32,466 bases of DNA from Puniceicoccales bacterium (GCA_031284265.1 JAITAG010000024.1:1-32466), one strand, 5' to 3'; positions 23,708 to 31,989 are shown, counted from the stretch's first letter. Numbers and translations: made by a program. Notes: generated by a model from the sequence alone, not told the origin.

Positions 23708-24930
23708 TGCATTGGTCTATCTATTTAGCTTTGAAGCATTTATTCCCGAGCGGTCGAAAATTTACATTTTTCACCGCGATGTCCATCGTTGGCGTTGCGT
23801 TAGGCGTAGCGGTTTTAGTGGTTGTGCTGAGTGTGATGAATGGTTTTCAGGCGGAAATTCGGCGTAATTTAATCCGTATCCAGGGCGAAATCCGCGTGGA
23901 GTGTCCGGGACTTGTGGAAGATTTGGCGGAATTTGAGAGAAAAATGCGAACTTTTAGTGAAATCGAAGCGGTTGCGCCCTACGGCTGCGGCATAGTGATG
24001 TTGATTCACAATGGGCAACCGGCGTTTCCGTTGGCCAAGGGTATAACGGAGGATGAGGCAAAGGTGACGGGGATCGGTGAGTTACTGAAGTTTTGTTCCT
24101 TGGAAGATTTGGATAGGGATCGCATTATTTTGGGCGAACAATTGGCGATGCAATTGGGAATTCGCCTGGGCGACCGGGTGGAATTATATTCGCCGCTGGC
24201 ATTGGAATCGCTGCAAAACGAAGAGATTATTTTTCCGCGGGAGGTGGAAGTGATGGGATTTTTTGAGGCCGATGGCTACGATAAAAATGCATTTTTATGT
24301 TCACTGGAACGGATGCAGGATCTCTATGCCCTGGGAGAAGGGGCCCATGGATTTACCATTAGGGTAAAGCCGGGGTATTCCGTCGAAAAATTTGCTGAAA
24401 AACTGCAGGCACAATTGGGTTCCGAATATCGCGTAACGGACTGGATTCATGGGAACAGTGAATTACTATTTGCGCTGCGCTGGGAAAAGACGATGATGCT
24501 TTTCGTCTTACTATTCATTCTTCTGGTGGCCTCGTTTTCGATTTCGAGCATGCTAATTACGAATGTGGTACGGAGGACGCGTGAGATTGGTGTAATCATT
24601 GCGATAGGCGGTAATCGCCGGGGAATTGCCCGGTGTTTTTGTTTACAGGGATTTTTCGTTGGGATTTGCGGAACATTTTTAGGCATTTTAAGTGGCGTTG
24701 GCGTATTATACTTCCGCGATGGCATTATGAGTATTGTGGACAGAGTGCTCACCGGCAATGATGCGCAGAACTATTTGTCGCAGTTTACGCATCTTCCGGT
24801 GGAATATGCCGTGGGCGATTTTATTTTTATTGGTTTATTTTCAGTTATAATATGTATTTTTTCCGGGATCCTACCGGGGCTAAAAGCGGCACGGATTCAC
24901 CCGGCAAATGCCCTGCGCTACGAATTTTAA
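23707..24930 (+). CDS. lolC: Lipoprotein-releasing system permease LolC/LolE
   Basis: 407 residues, the usual size. Membrane helix 1 follows ALKHLFPSGRKFTFFTAMSIVGVALGVAVLVVVLSVMNGF, the hallmark N-terminus of LolC/E. A large periplasmic MacB-like domain spans about residues 50-260. Three C-terminal helices follow, with TREIGVIIAIGGNRRGIARCF between the first two and the ending KAARIHPANALRYEF. It is the membrane part of the LolCDE ABC transporter, which lifts lipoproteins from the inner membrane for delivery to the outer membrane. Only one permease is present, so it may work as a homodimer (LolF-like) or have a partner elsewhere; LolD does not follow. It converges with the kinase-like gene, the two stop regions overlapping by four bases. 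Confidence 0.9.
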   Translation: MHWSIYLALKHLFPSGRKFTFFTAMSIVGVALGVAVLVVVLSVMNGFQAEIRRNLIRIQGEIRVECPGLVEDLAEFERKMRTFSEIEAVAPYGCGIVMLIHNGQPAFPLAKGITEDEAKVTGIGELLKFCSLEDLDRDRIILGEQLAMQLGIRLGDRVELYSPLALESLQNEEIIFPREVEVMGFFEADGYDKNAFLCSLERMQDLYALGEGAHGFTIRVKPGYSVEKFAEKLQAQLGSEYRVTDWIHGNSELLFALRWEKTMMLFVLLFILLVASFSISSMLITNVVRRTREIGVIIAIGGNRRGIARCFCLQGFFVGICGTFLGILSGVGVLYFRDGIMSIVDRVLTGNDAQNYLSQFTHLPVEYAVGDFIFIGLFSVIICIFSGILPGLKAARIHPANALRYEF

Positions 24931-26363
24931 AAGTCGGCGAAAATTAGGGGTTGCATTTGTTCCATTTGTTCCGGGATTATTTGCTCTCGCGTTTGCTCTC
25001 GCATCAACATTTCGAATTGCCCCAGGAGAAGTTGGTGACATTCGTCGTGGACTGGGCATTCTTTGGCTAGTGGGGTGCGGAGTAAATATTGAAAAAGAAG
25101 CCACCCCGTCAGCGTGGAATCGATTTGAAATCGGGAATCGAAGGTTGCTGCGCCAAAGTCGATGAGATATGCCTGAGAATAGTCGTCGCCGCTGATTAGG
25201 AGATTTCTGGGACATAAGTCATTGTGGTAAATGTGATTTTTATGTAAAAAACTCAATGCGCGGCGGATATTTTGTGCCCTTCTAATCGTTGCATCCACGG
25301 CAAAGTTCATTGCCGCATAGGGAAATGGCAAGTTTGTTAGCAATTGCCGTTTGCGAGATAATATAATATCGATTAGAGGTTTGGATTGGGGGATTTCTCG
25401 GCTTGCAATGTACGTGCCGCAGTCAACGGGGGCAACAATGAGATCCAAATATTCCAGTTCGTGAAAAATATCATCTAAGCTTCGAGTTGGGTCATCGCCA
25501 TGGATTTGTTGAATTTCTTCCAAAACGGCTAACCGTATTTTTTCTCCGGCTAAAGTTTCGTCCCATGGGTTCTGTATTCCATGTGCTGCCTGTGGTTTTA
25601 CTTTCAAAATGTAAGGTTTCCCTTTAAAAGATCCAATTTTTAAAGAGGTACAGCTGCAATAGGCAACCGGTTGCTCTTTCAATCGATTAGCCAATAGATC
25701 TTGTTCGAATTGATTGGTCGCCATTTGGGAAAGGGAAGCCAAATAATATCCTAAAAAAGAAAATCTTCTATCGATGACTTCCAATGATATTCCGATTGGG
25801 GCTAATTTTTGCAAGAAACTTATCCATTGTTCTTTCGCTCTTTGCTGTTCATTTATTTTATCTTCGCTGGAACGTTTATCCTGTGGAAGCCTTATTGATA
25901 ATTCTGGTAGCGGAAGATAGAAACGAAAAAGATCGTCGCCACTATCATTGGGATCGCCAAAATCGGGTAAAGGTATCGGATCGTTGAAGTCGAGTACAGG
26001 TACCGGATCCATGACTAGGATTTTGTGGATTTTTTCTAATTTTTCCGGATGGCGATGCCGTTTGCGGCGTTTAGGGTAGGAACTATCGAGGACGATGGAC
26101 TTATCGAAATCGAGTAGAGGTATCGGATCCATGACTTTTCCTAATTTTTCCGGATGGCGATGCTGCTTTTGATGTTCAGGGTAGGAACTATCGAGGACGA
26201 TGGACTTATCGAAATCGGGTAGAGGTACTGTCGCATTCAATAGACTACCCATGCATAGCAATGCACCGTAGCCGCATAGCATTTTCTTATTCGACATAGT
26301 AAGAGGTGTTCTATCCTCGATTTTTCTCTGTGTCAAGACTTTTTTTAGAAAATCTTTCTTCAT
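24927..26363 (-). CDS. Exported protein-kinase-like protein with N-terminal repeats
   Basis: 478 residues. The C-terminal half is a divergent eukaryotic-type kinase fold: nucleotide-binding Lys probably K254 (YILKVKP), catalytic loop HNDLCPRNLL with D382 and N387, and metal-binding IDFGAA with D402. A Gly-rich P-loop is not obvious. The N-terminus, counted from the internal Met at residue 23 (base 26297), reads as a Sec signal peptide (SNKKMLCGYGALLCMGSLLNA); that start may be the real one. Residues 47-74 and 82-109 are two copies of a P-L-x-D-F-D-K-S-I-V-L-D-S-S-Y-P repeat ending HRHPEKL, followed by further PxxDF units. It is third in an operon after the SecD-like lipoprotein and gspE. Function unknown: a secreted or periplasmic kinase, or a pseudokinase. 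Confidence 0.65.
   Translation of the reverse strand: MKKDFLKKVLTQRKIEDRTPLTMSNKKMLCGYGALLCMGSLLNATVPLPDFDKSIVLDSSYPEHQKQHRHPEKLGKVMDPIPLLDFDKSIVLDSSYPKRRKRHRHPEKLEKIHKILVMDPVPVLDFNDPIPLPDFGDPNDSGDDLFRFYLPLPELSIRLPQDKRSSEDKINEQQRAKEQWISFLQKLAPIGISLEVIDRRFSFLGYYLASLSQMATNQFEQDLLANRLKEQPVAYCSCTSLKIGSFKGKPYILKVKPQAAHGIQNPWDETLAGEKIRLAVLEEIQQIHGDDPTRSLDDIFHELEYLDLIVAPVDCGTYIASREIPQSKPLIDIILSRKRQLLTNLPFPYAAMNFAVDATIRRAQNIRRALSFLHKNHIYHNDLCPRNLLISGDDYSQAYLIDFGAATFDSRFQIDSTLTGWLLFQYLLRTPLAKECPVHDECHQLLLGQFEMLMREQTREQIIPEQMEQMQPLIFADF
26037..26225. repeat. Tandem repeat in the kinase-like gene
   Basis: Segments 26142-26225 and 26037-26120 (period 105 bases, 35 codons) are near-identical over the block ggtaggaactatcgaggac and its flanks, diverging only in the stretch that encodes EHQKQ versus KRRKR. 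A shorter third piece (near 25970-26010) repeats only the PxxDF part. Confidence 0.85.
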
Positions 26364-26401
26364 TGGGTTTCGGCGGTTTTAGCGATTTTTCGCGGTGAAA
26401 T

Positions 26402-27688
26402 CTAATTCATTTCGGCGAGGAGTGCGAGGAGTGCTTCCTGGCCAATTTCTCCGCATACGTAGTGTTCCAAAGCAATCTCTCGCAGCGTTTCCATTCCCTC
26501 CTGGCGCGCCTGTTGACGGATTTCGTCTTCATCGCTTTTTCGATCGATCATCTTCTGGATCGCTTCGCTCACCGGTAGAATTTCCATCACCGCTTGGCGG
26601 CCTTTGTAGCCCGTATTTAAACAGTGTTCGCAGCCTACCGGTTCGCTCACTTTAGCCCCTTCGGCTATGGGAAACTCCGGCGCTATTTCTTTCAAAAATT
26701 TCGGATCCAATACACCCGTCTTGGAGCACTTGGGGCATAATTTTCGCACCAGCCGCTGGGATAGAACGCCCCGCAGTGTCGCCGCAACGAGGTAGGGTGG
26801 CAAACCCAGATCCAGTAGCCGCGTAATGGCATTGATGGTATCCTTTGCGTGTACCGTACTCAGAACGAGGTGGCCCGTTAATGCCGCACGAATGGCAATT
26901 TCCGCCGTTTCCTTATCGCGGATTTCTCCGACGAGGATGATATTGGGGGCCTGGCGCAGCATCGATCGCAGTGCTGCTGCGAAGGTCATGCCGATCGTCT
27001 CGTTGACCGAAACTTGATTGATTCCCGAAAGTTGGTATTCCACGGGATCCTCCACGGTGATTACCTTGCGTTCCGGCGAGGAAACTTTTTTAATAATGGA
27101 GTACAGCGTGGTTGATTTCCCGGACCCGGTTGGGCCGGCAACCACAATAATTCCGTTTTGAATGGAAACGAGGTTGCTCAATTTTTCGACATCTTTGTCA
27201 CGGGCACCGAGTTTTTGGAGAGAGAAATTTTCGCCGTCGCTGCGCAGCAAACGCATAACCATACACTCGCCGAGGTATCCGGGCAAAATGGATACGCGCA
27301 CGTCGAATTTTTTATCGCCGTTGACCAACGAAAAACGTCCATCCTGGGGAGTACGTTTTTCATCGATTTTTAATTTGGATAGAATTTTTACCCGTGCGAC
27401 GAGTCCGCCGTGGAGATTGGCGGGCAATTTTTTTATGGTTTGCAATTTACCATCGATGCGGTAACGCACCTTAACGTAGGTTCGATAGCGTTCAAAGTGG
27501 ACGTCGGAGGCTCCCATTTCGACGGCTTTTTGGATCCAGAAATCGAGGAATTCCTCTGCGGAACTATTTTTTTTCTGAGCACCAGAGGCAATGGCATGAC
27601 CCTCGTCATCTTTTTCGGCGTAGGTTTCCCGTACCTTTTCTTCGGTGAGTTTCGAGTGTTTACGGAATAATGAGCGGAGTAGGGACAT
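26402..27688 (-). CDS. GspE/PilB-family secretion or pilus assembly ATPase
   Basis: 428 residues. Motifs: GASDVHFERY and KVRYRIDGKL (N2 domain), ILPGYLGECMVMRLL, Walker A GPTGSGKST at 185-193, Asp box VITVEDPVEYQ, Walker B NIILVGEIRDKETAEIA, His box LTGHLVLSTVHAKDT, and a tetracysteine zinc site (CPKC and CEHC). It is the hexameric motor of type II secretion or type IV pili. It lacks the N1 domain of full-length GspE/PilB (about 500-560 residues), having instead a 45-residue charged N-terminus. It follows the SecD-like lipoprotein gene by three bases. No other type II/IV genes are in the window, so the machine it drives cannot be told. Confidence 0.9.
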   Translation of the reverse strand: MSLLRSLFRKHSKLTEEKVRETYAEKDDEGHAIASGAQKKNSSAEEFLDFWIQKAVEMGASDVHFERYRTYVKVRYRIDGKLQTIKKLPANLHGGLVARVKILSKLKIDEKRTPQDGRFSLVNGDKKFDVRVSILPGYLGECMVMRLLRSDGENFSLQKLGARDKDVEKLSNLVSIQNGIIVVAGPTGSGKSTTLYSIIKKVSSPERKVITVEDPVEYQLSGINQVSVNETIGMTFAAALRSMLRQAPNIILVGEIRDKETAEIAIRAALTGHLVLSTVHAKDTINAITRLLDLGLPPYLVAATLRGVLSQRLVRKLCPKCSKTGVLDPKFLKEIAPEFPIAEGAKVSEPVGCEHCLNTGYKGRQAVMEILPVSEAIQKMIDRKSDEDEIRQQARQEGMETLREIALEHYVCGEIGQEALLALLAEMN

Positions 27689-27691
27689 TTT

Positions 27692-28186
27692 TTAATTTTT
27701 CTTTATTTTTTTAAGTTTAGTAATCGTATCATTGATATCTTTGACTAATTGATCTAATTCATGGTCTTCTATTTCGGGAAAGATCGCGAGGGTACCGTCC
27801 AGGGTTACGTTGCGGATGGGCATGGATAGGCCGAGGGCTTTCCCATTGAAAACGAAGACAATTTTTCGGCCTAAACCTTCGACGGATAGCTTATAAAATT
27901 CGACAGCCGCTCGCTGTGTGAGTTGAAAAACGAGGAATTTGCCGAAATTGGACTGGGCGATGCGGACCGATTCCATATCATTGGCCAATAGTATCGGCTG
28001 CGAACAAATATTGATGGTCAAATGGCTGATGGGCATGGTAGCCGTCGAGGACCAGAGAAAATCGTCCGCATTTGATTTTTGTTCAATAAAAAATTGGAAA
28101 TCGCATTTGGGTAAATCCTTTGAAGTCTGACACCCCGCAAAAAAAATTAGTGCTACGGCGAAAAAAGTACGTCCCAATATCCCCAT
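27692..28186 (-). CDS. Lipoprotein resembling the SecD periplasmic (P1 head) domain
   Basis: 164 residues from the Met at 28186. The N-terminus is a lipoprotein signal: MGILGRTFFAVALIFFAGC with a lipobox ending at C19. The mature part has VFQLTQRAAVEFYKLSVEGLGRKIVFVFNGKALGLSMPI, which follows the SecD P1-head pattern (F-x-L-T-x-x-A...F...T...I/LG-(K/R)-x-(L/I)-A-I-V-L-D-G-K-x-x-S-x-P-x-I), and then a beta strand and a final helix where SecD has GxFTxxEAxxLA. A longer reading to 28291 adds residues with no signal-peptide logic. It is the first gene of the lipoprotein-gspE-kinase-like run. A free-standing, lipid-anchored SecD-head protein is unusual; its role is unknown. Confidence 0.6.
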   Translation of the reverse strand: MGILGRTFFAVALIFFAGCQTSKDLPKCDFQFFIEQKSNADDFLWSSTATMPISHLTINICSQPILLANDMESVRIAQSNFGKFLVFQLTQRAAVEFYKLSVEGLGRKIVFVFNGKALGLSMPIRNVTLDGTLAIFPEIEDHELDQLVKDINDTITKLKKIKKN

Positions 28187-28244
28187 CACCCTAACGATAA
28201 AGCTTTCTGGCGAAAAGGAAACTTTTTTCGTAATATTTCCTTGA

Positions 28245-28655
28245 AAAATCATTTCCGCTGGGAAATCGCAGAAATTACCCGGTGATGCCAATGGTTCATT
28301 GTTTGGCTATCACGCTTATTATACCAGAGGATTTACAGAAAAATTGGTGGGCGTGAATGTTTTTCTAGCTTCCCATCATGGTAGTACGGAAAACGGAGAA
28401 TTCTTATGGATAGGTGCAATATTCGAAAATGTTCCAGAAAAAGCACGGTTTTTATTTATATCTAGTGATCCTAATCAAAGTAATCATTTGCCAAGGCCAG
28501 AGTTTTATGGACAGGCTCAAAGATTATTCTTTAATGGCAGGTATTTGACATCCTCGGCTAGAACGGTTTGCTATCGATTGTCAGTTGAGATGTGGTGTTC
28601 AAACATTGCTATATTTGATGGAGCGATTGAAGTGGGGCGCTATAATTGTTCCTAG
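28245..28655 (+). pseudogene. Fragment of a metallo-beta-lactamase-fold (ComEC-like) hydrolase gene
   Basis: An open stretch bounded by a stop at 28242-28244, with no proper start codon (a TTG at 28299 is the only candidate). It encodes a GDANGSLFGY segment, then VFLASHHGSTENG, FLFISSDPNQSNHLPRPEFY. SHHGS and the following strand/His-Pro-like segment match the C-terminal part of MBL-fold proteins of the ComEC/Rec2 hydrolase type. The metal-binding HxHxDH half that should come before is missing, and the reverse-strand lipoprotein gene starts there. It looks like the 3' remnant of a decayed or inserted gene. Confidence 0.5.
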
Positions 28656-28867
28656 AGTTGGAATTGTGTGCGGTGGAGATGGCGACGGTGTGTTTACCGG
28701 CTGCGATGGTGTTGTCTGCGGAAGGATACCTTGTGGGACGATGCTACTATAACGTTAGTTTCATGTGATCGAGGAACGCATTTTCAATGGAGCAGAGCGT
28801 TTTCCATCATCGCCCAATGAAAGAATTTCCCAACACTTTTCCCGTAACCTCATTAAATTCTTCATAT

Positions 28868-28894
28868 AAAAATAAACCGATGGCCTCGGTTTAT
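28868..28894 (-). terminator. Intrinsic terminator of the ferritin gene
   Basis: On the minus strand: ATAAACCGA (28894-28886), loop GGCCA, TCGGTTTAT (28880-28872), then TTTT (28871-28868). The stem is a perfect 9 bp. It lies 12 bases past the ferritin stop codon. Confidence 0.75.
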
Positions 28895-28905
28895 GCGATG
28901 AGGGC

Positions 28906-29400
28906 TTAATCTTTTCTTTTGCCCACCTTACTGTCGATTTTCATCAGTGCGGCGATGCTATCGCCGGTGGTTTCGATTTGACTCAAAATATCCTGCGCTT
29001 GTTTTTCTTCTTCGACTTGCTCGATAATGTACCATTGTAACAAAACCTGTGCTGCAAAATCTTGAATTTCAAGGGCGACGCGGTACATTTCATGGATGAG
29101 ATGCGTTACCTGTTGCTCGTGTTCCAATGTTTCTCGAAAGACTTCCAATGGCGATGTGTAATGGGTTGGCATGGAAATCAATGGAAAAAGTTCAACGTGA
29201 TTGCCGCGATCGTTGACGTAATCGAAAAATTTCATCGCGTGTTCCATTTCTTCACTAGCTTGCTTGCGCATCCATTTCGCAAATCCTTTGTAGGGAGTTG
29301 ATTCAAAATAAGCCGCCATACCGAGATATTTGTAGGCCGATTCGAATTCATTTCGAATTTGTTCTTGGAAGAGATCTAATAGCTTTTTTTCTATAACCAT
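28906..29400 (-). CDS. ftnA: Ferritin (bacterial non-haem FtnA type)
   Basis: 164 residues, the normal length of bacterial ferritin; stores iron as a 24-mer cage. A four-helix bundle is readable. Ferroxidase ligands appear at E18 (RNEFESAYKYL), E51 and H54 (ASEEMEHAMKFF), a Glu near 95 (TLEHEQQVTHLI), and the Glu/Gln of WYIIEQVEEEKQAQDIL around 127. A Met ligand for haem, as in bacterioferritin, is not evident. It is 83 bases downstream of murA on the same strand, with its own terminator; it may be transcribed alone or read through from murA. Confidence 0.93.
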   Translation of the reverse strand: MVIEKKLLDLFQEQIRNEFESAYKYLGMAAYFESTPYKGFAKWMRKQASEEMEHAMKFFDYVNDRGNHVELFPLISMPTHYTSPLEVFRETLEHEQQVTHLIHEMYRVALEIQDFAAQVLLQWYIIEQVEEEKQAQDILSQIETTGDSIAALMKIDSKVGKRKD

Positions 29401-29483
29401 ATGGGTAGCACTTTGGTGTCATTAAAAATTAGGCAAGTTTTTTGCATTAAATAATCTTTAATCCCCATTAATGAGAATCCGGG

Positions 29484-30758
29484 CTATGCCTCCATACGCT
29501 CGATGGTGGCACCCAGTGCTCGCAACTTCGTCTCAAAATGCTCGTAGCCGCGATCGACGTATTCTACTCCCCTTATGGTTGTTTCTCCGTGAGCCGTCAA
29601 TCCGGCCAGATAGAGTGCTCCTCCGGCGCGTAGATCCATTGCTTGTACGGAAGTTCCTTGAAGTTTCGTTCTACCATGAACATAAATGGCTCCCGTTCGC
29701 TGTTCAATATGCATGCCAAATTTTTTGAATTCGGTGACATGGGCAAATCGCTCCGGAAATATGGTATCGCAAATGTAACTCGTCCCCACAATTTGGGATG
29801 CGAGAACGGTAATTTGGGGTTGTAAATCCGTTGGAAATCCGGGGTAGGGCCGTGTCTGAATGGAAAACGGTGGCATTTTTTCGGCATGGGATACGTGCAG
29901 CGTATCATTTTCCCAATGGCAATATTCTCCCATGTGCGGAATGGCGTCGAAGAGACCGCAGAGGGCGGATTGGAGAAATATCCGCTGCGTACCGGTAACG
30001 GCAATGGAATTGCCGCAGAGTAAGCCGAGAATGATAAATGTTCCCGCTTCCATACGGTCTGGCTGAATCGTAAATTCCGTACCATATAGGGTATCAACGC
30101 CTTCAATGGTGAGCGTTTCGGTGCCTATTCCATGAATTTTAGTGCCCATTTGGACGAGAAAATGGCAAAGATCACCGATTTCCGGTTCCTTGGAGGCCTG
30201 TTGGATAGTCGTTATCCCTTCGGCGAGGACGGCGGCCATAATAAGATTGGCGGTTCCCGTAACCGTTGATCCCCGCGGTCCTTCCATCGATAGGGTTGTC
30301 CCTCGGAGATTTTTTGCGGAGAGATAAACCTGTTCCTCCTGCATTTTTATGGTTACTCCCATGGTTTCAAACGCGCGTAGATGGAGATCGATGGGGCGTG
30401 CCCCCAAATTACACCCACCGGGTATGGGAACAATGGCTTGTTTTTTACGTCCTAAAAGTGCGCCCATGAGACAAACGGAGGCCCGTAAGCGTCCTGCACT
30501 TTCCCGCGGGGCCTGGTAATTCACCTGCTGTGCCGTGATGGACCACGAATTTTTTTCCAAGCGCTGTACTTTGGAGCCAAGGTAGCGTATAATTTCTAAC
30601 ATGTGCGACGTATCCGTCAAATCGGGAACATTATGCAATATACACGTTTCATGGGTCAGTAACGTTGCGGCAATAATGGGAAGACAAGCATTCTTTGAAC
30701 CACTGATGGGTACCTCCCCTTCTAACCCATTCCCGCCAACAATCTTAGTATATTGCAT
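29484..30758 (-). CDS. murA: UDP-N-acetylglucosamine 1-carboxyvinyltransferase
   Basis: 424 residues, standard MurA length. It adds enolpyruvate to UDP-GlcNAc, the first committed step of peptidoglycan synthesis. Active-site residues: K22-N23 in ISGSKNACLP, R92 in AGRLRASVCLMGALLGR, and C116 in PIPGGCNLGARPIDLH (Cys present, so the enzyme should be fosfomycin-sensitive; chlamydial MurA has Asp here). Other matches are PDRMEAGTF, PYPGFPTDLQPQ, ERFAHVTEFKKFG, and DLRAGGALYLAGL near the C-terminus. It lies 33 bases after the basic unknown protein, probably the same operon. Shows that the cell makes murein. Confidence 0.96.
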   Translation of the reverse strand: MQYTKIVGGNGLEGEVPISGSKNACLPIIAATLLTHETCILHNVPDLTDTSHMLEIIRYLGSKVQRLEKNSWSITAQQVNYQAPRESAGRLRASVCLMGALLGRKKQAIVPIPGGCNLGARPIDLHLRAFETMGVTIKMQEEQVYLSAKNLRGTTLSMEGPRGSTVTGTANLIMAAVLAEGITTIQQASKEPEIGDLCHFLVQMGTKIHGIGTETLTIEGVDTLYGTEFTIQPDRMEAGTFIILGLLCGNSIAVTGTQRIFLQSALCGLFDAIPHMGEYCHWENDTLHVSHAEKMPPFSIQTRPYPGFPTDLQPQITVLASQIVGTSYICDTIFPERFAHVTEFKKFGMHIEQRTGAIYVHGRTKLQGTSVQAMDLRAGGALYLAGLTAHGETTIRGVEYVDRGYEHFETKLRALGATIERMEA

Positions 30759-30791
30759 ACAACGGCAAGCTAAAGGTTTTGCTCTAAAGTT

Positions 30792-31430
30792 TTACTTAAA
30801 TTTGTTTTGTGACGATCGAAAACGATTTCCATTATAGCGTGAATTGGAGCAACGATTATTATTCGTCCTACAGTTCTTTGCTTTATCTTCCCGATTATTT
30901 TTTTGGGGACAACTGCAACTTTTATGGCGGCGCGATCCAAGCCCTAGGAAAGATAAAATCCTATCCCATAGACATTTTATCCCACATTCGGATTTTTCGT
31001 CGCAATGGGAATTTTCTCCCGATGCTTCGTTACAATTACCAGTGCGCTGAGTTTTACTATCCGGAGGCCGATGACCGACATTGCTTTCGTTGCGTCGACT
31101 ATTATTTTGAAAACTTTGTGGGCGATTACCGTTGCGAGGAGGACGTATAGTTTCCTCACCCAATGGGAGGTTGGTATCCCGGAGATCGACGGCATCGACG
31201 ATCGTTGTTTTGGCATTATCGATCCTTTTCGATGGAATGTATTCATGGGGAACTTTACTTTGACGGTAATTCTGGGCAGCAATACTGTCATCGAGGACCG
31301 TAAGAGGATCGAAGATTTCTCCTGGGGTAGATTTTTTCTTTTGTTCGCGCACTTGCCTTTGCATTCTGCCGCGCTTTAACGGATTAATTTCTTTTTCTGA
31401 CATAACTTTATTTATTTGATATAAACTCAT
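30792..31430 (-). CDS. Unrecognised basic, Asn/Arg- and Cys-rich protein
   Basis: 212 residues, not recognised. Residues 15-35 are strongly basic (RGRMQRQVREQKKK). The middle (95-140) is Asn/Arg/Pro/Ser-rich. A Cys-rich piece follows (CGIKCLWDRILSFLGLGSRRHKSCSC, about 150-175 in two parts) with a short hydrophobic helix between Cys pairs. The end is Asn/Arg/Ser-rich again. Most of it is likely disordered; it could bind nucleic acid. An alternative start is the Met at residue 10 (MSEKEINPLKRG). Neither start has a clear Shine-Dalgarno sequence. It precedes murA by 33 bases and is divergent from the HU gene. Confidence 0.6.
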   Translation of the reverse strand: MSLYQINKVMSEKEINPLKRGRMQRQVREQKKKSTPGEIFDPLTVLDDSIAAQNYRQSKVPHEYIPSKRIDNAKTTIVDAVDLRDTNLPLGEETIRPPRNGNRPQSFQNNSRRNESNVGHRPPDSKTQRTGNCNEASGENSHCDEKSECGIKCLWDRILSFLGLGSRRHKSCSCPQKNNREDKAKNCRTNNNRCSNSRYNGNRFRSSQNKFK

Positions 31431-31629
31431 ACGATAGATATGTGTAAAACATACTCTAACCTACATTTTTCTTGAATGCCTTTCGTAGTATAGAGACGCA
31501 TAATGTAAGATCTCACAATAAGGCAATGAAAATTATTGCAACCGATTTGCTGAGATATTTTTAAATGGCAAGAATATTTTGAATAATTATAAAATAATTG
31601 CAATTTTTGGAGAAATTGTTTCTAAAGGC

Positions 31630-31672
31630 TTGACATTGATTTTTTTTAAATACGAGTTTTCAAAACTTTATA
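31630..31672 (+). promoter_or_regulatory. GCTTGACA element upstream of the HU gene
   Basis: TTGACA at 31630-31635, in the same GCTTGACA context as before rpmI and the phosphatase gene. No good -10 lies at 16-18 bases; TTTATA occurs only at 31667-31672, too far for one promoter. Kept as a tentative element because of the shared sequence and position some 50 bases before the ATG. Confidence 0.3.
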
Positions 31673-31683
31673 GGTGATTTCAA

Positions 31684-31989
31684 ATGATGAATAGGTCAGA
31701 ATTAGTTAATGAGGTTTATGGGTTGTTGAATGATCATGCGGATAATGCTTCTCCGGAGCACAAGTATACAAAAGTTTTTGCGGAGAAGGTACTTAATGTC
31801 GTCCTCGATGCCATTACCCGTGGTGTAAAAAGAGACGGAACGGTACAGATCGTTGGATTTGGTACATTTTTCGTAGCAGAACGCGATCCGCGCGTGGGCG
31901 TTAATCCGCGAACGGGTGATAAGATTCAGATCGGCGCTTCGAAAAGTGTGCGCTTTAAGGCTGGGACCAAATTGAAAGAGGCTTTGTAG
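31684..31989 (+). CDS. HU/IHF family DNA-binding protein
   Basis: 101 residues, the family's usual 90-100. It is a small dimeric nucleoid protein that bends DNA. Motifs: RSELVNEVY at helix 1, then VQIVGFGTFFVAERDPRVGVNPRTGDKIQIGASKSVRFKAGTKLKEAL, with the beta-arm carrying the RxGxNPRTG signature and the intercalating Pro. HU and IHF cannot be separated by eye. There are two adjacent start codons (ATGATG); the first is used. It stands alone, divergent from the murA group. Confidence 0.94.
   Translation: MMNRSELVNEVYGLLNDHADNASPEHKYTKVFAEKVLNVVLDAITRGVKRDGTVQIVGFGTFFVAERDPRVGVNPRTGDKIQIGASKSVRFKAGTKLKEAL

Noticed and set aside
26395-26655. Plus-strand frame opposite the gspE 3' end
   Set aside because: Shadow of the gspE coding sequence, which carries all expected GspE motifs.
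28187-28291. Longer start for the SecD-like lipoprotein
   Set aside because: The internal Met at 28186 gives a complete lipoprotein signal peptide at the N-terminus; the extension would bury it.
28656-28867. Possible coding stretches after the MBL fragment
   Set aside because: Two frames are open for 25-35 codons and look protein-like, but neither has a start, a family match or continuity with the fragment.
30809-31379. Plus-strand frames opposite the 212-residue basic protein
   Set aside because: Several frames are open because of the Asn/Arg-rich composition. The minus frame fits the operon with murA better, although neither has homology evidence.
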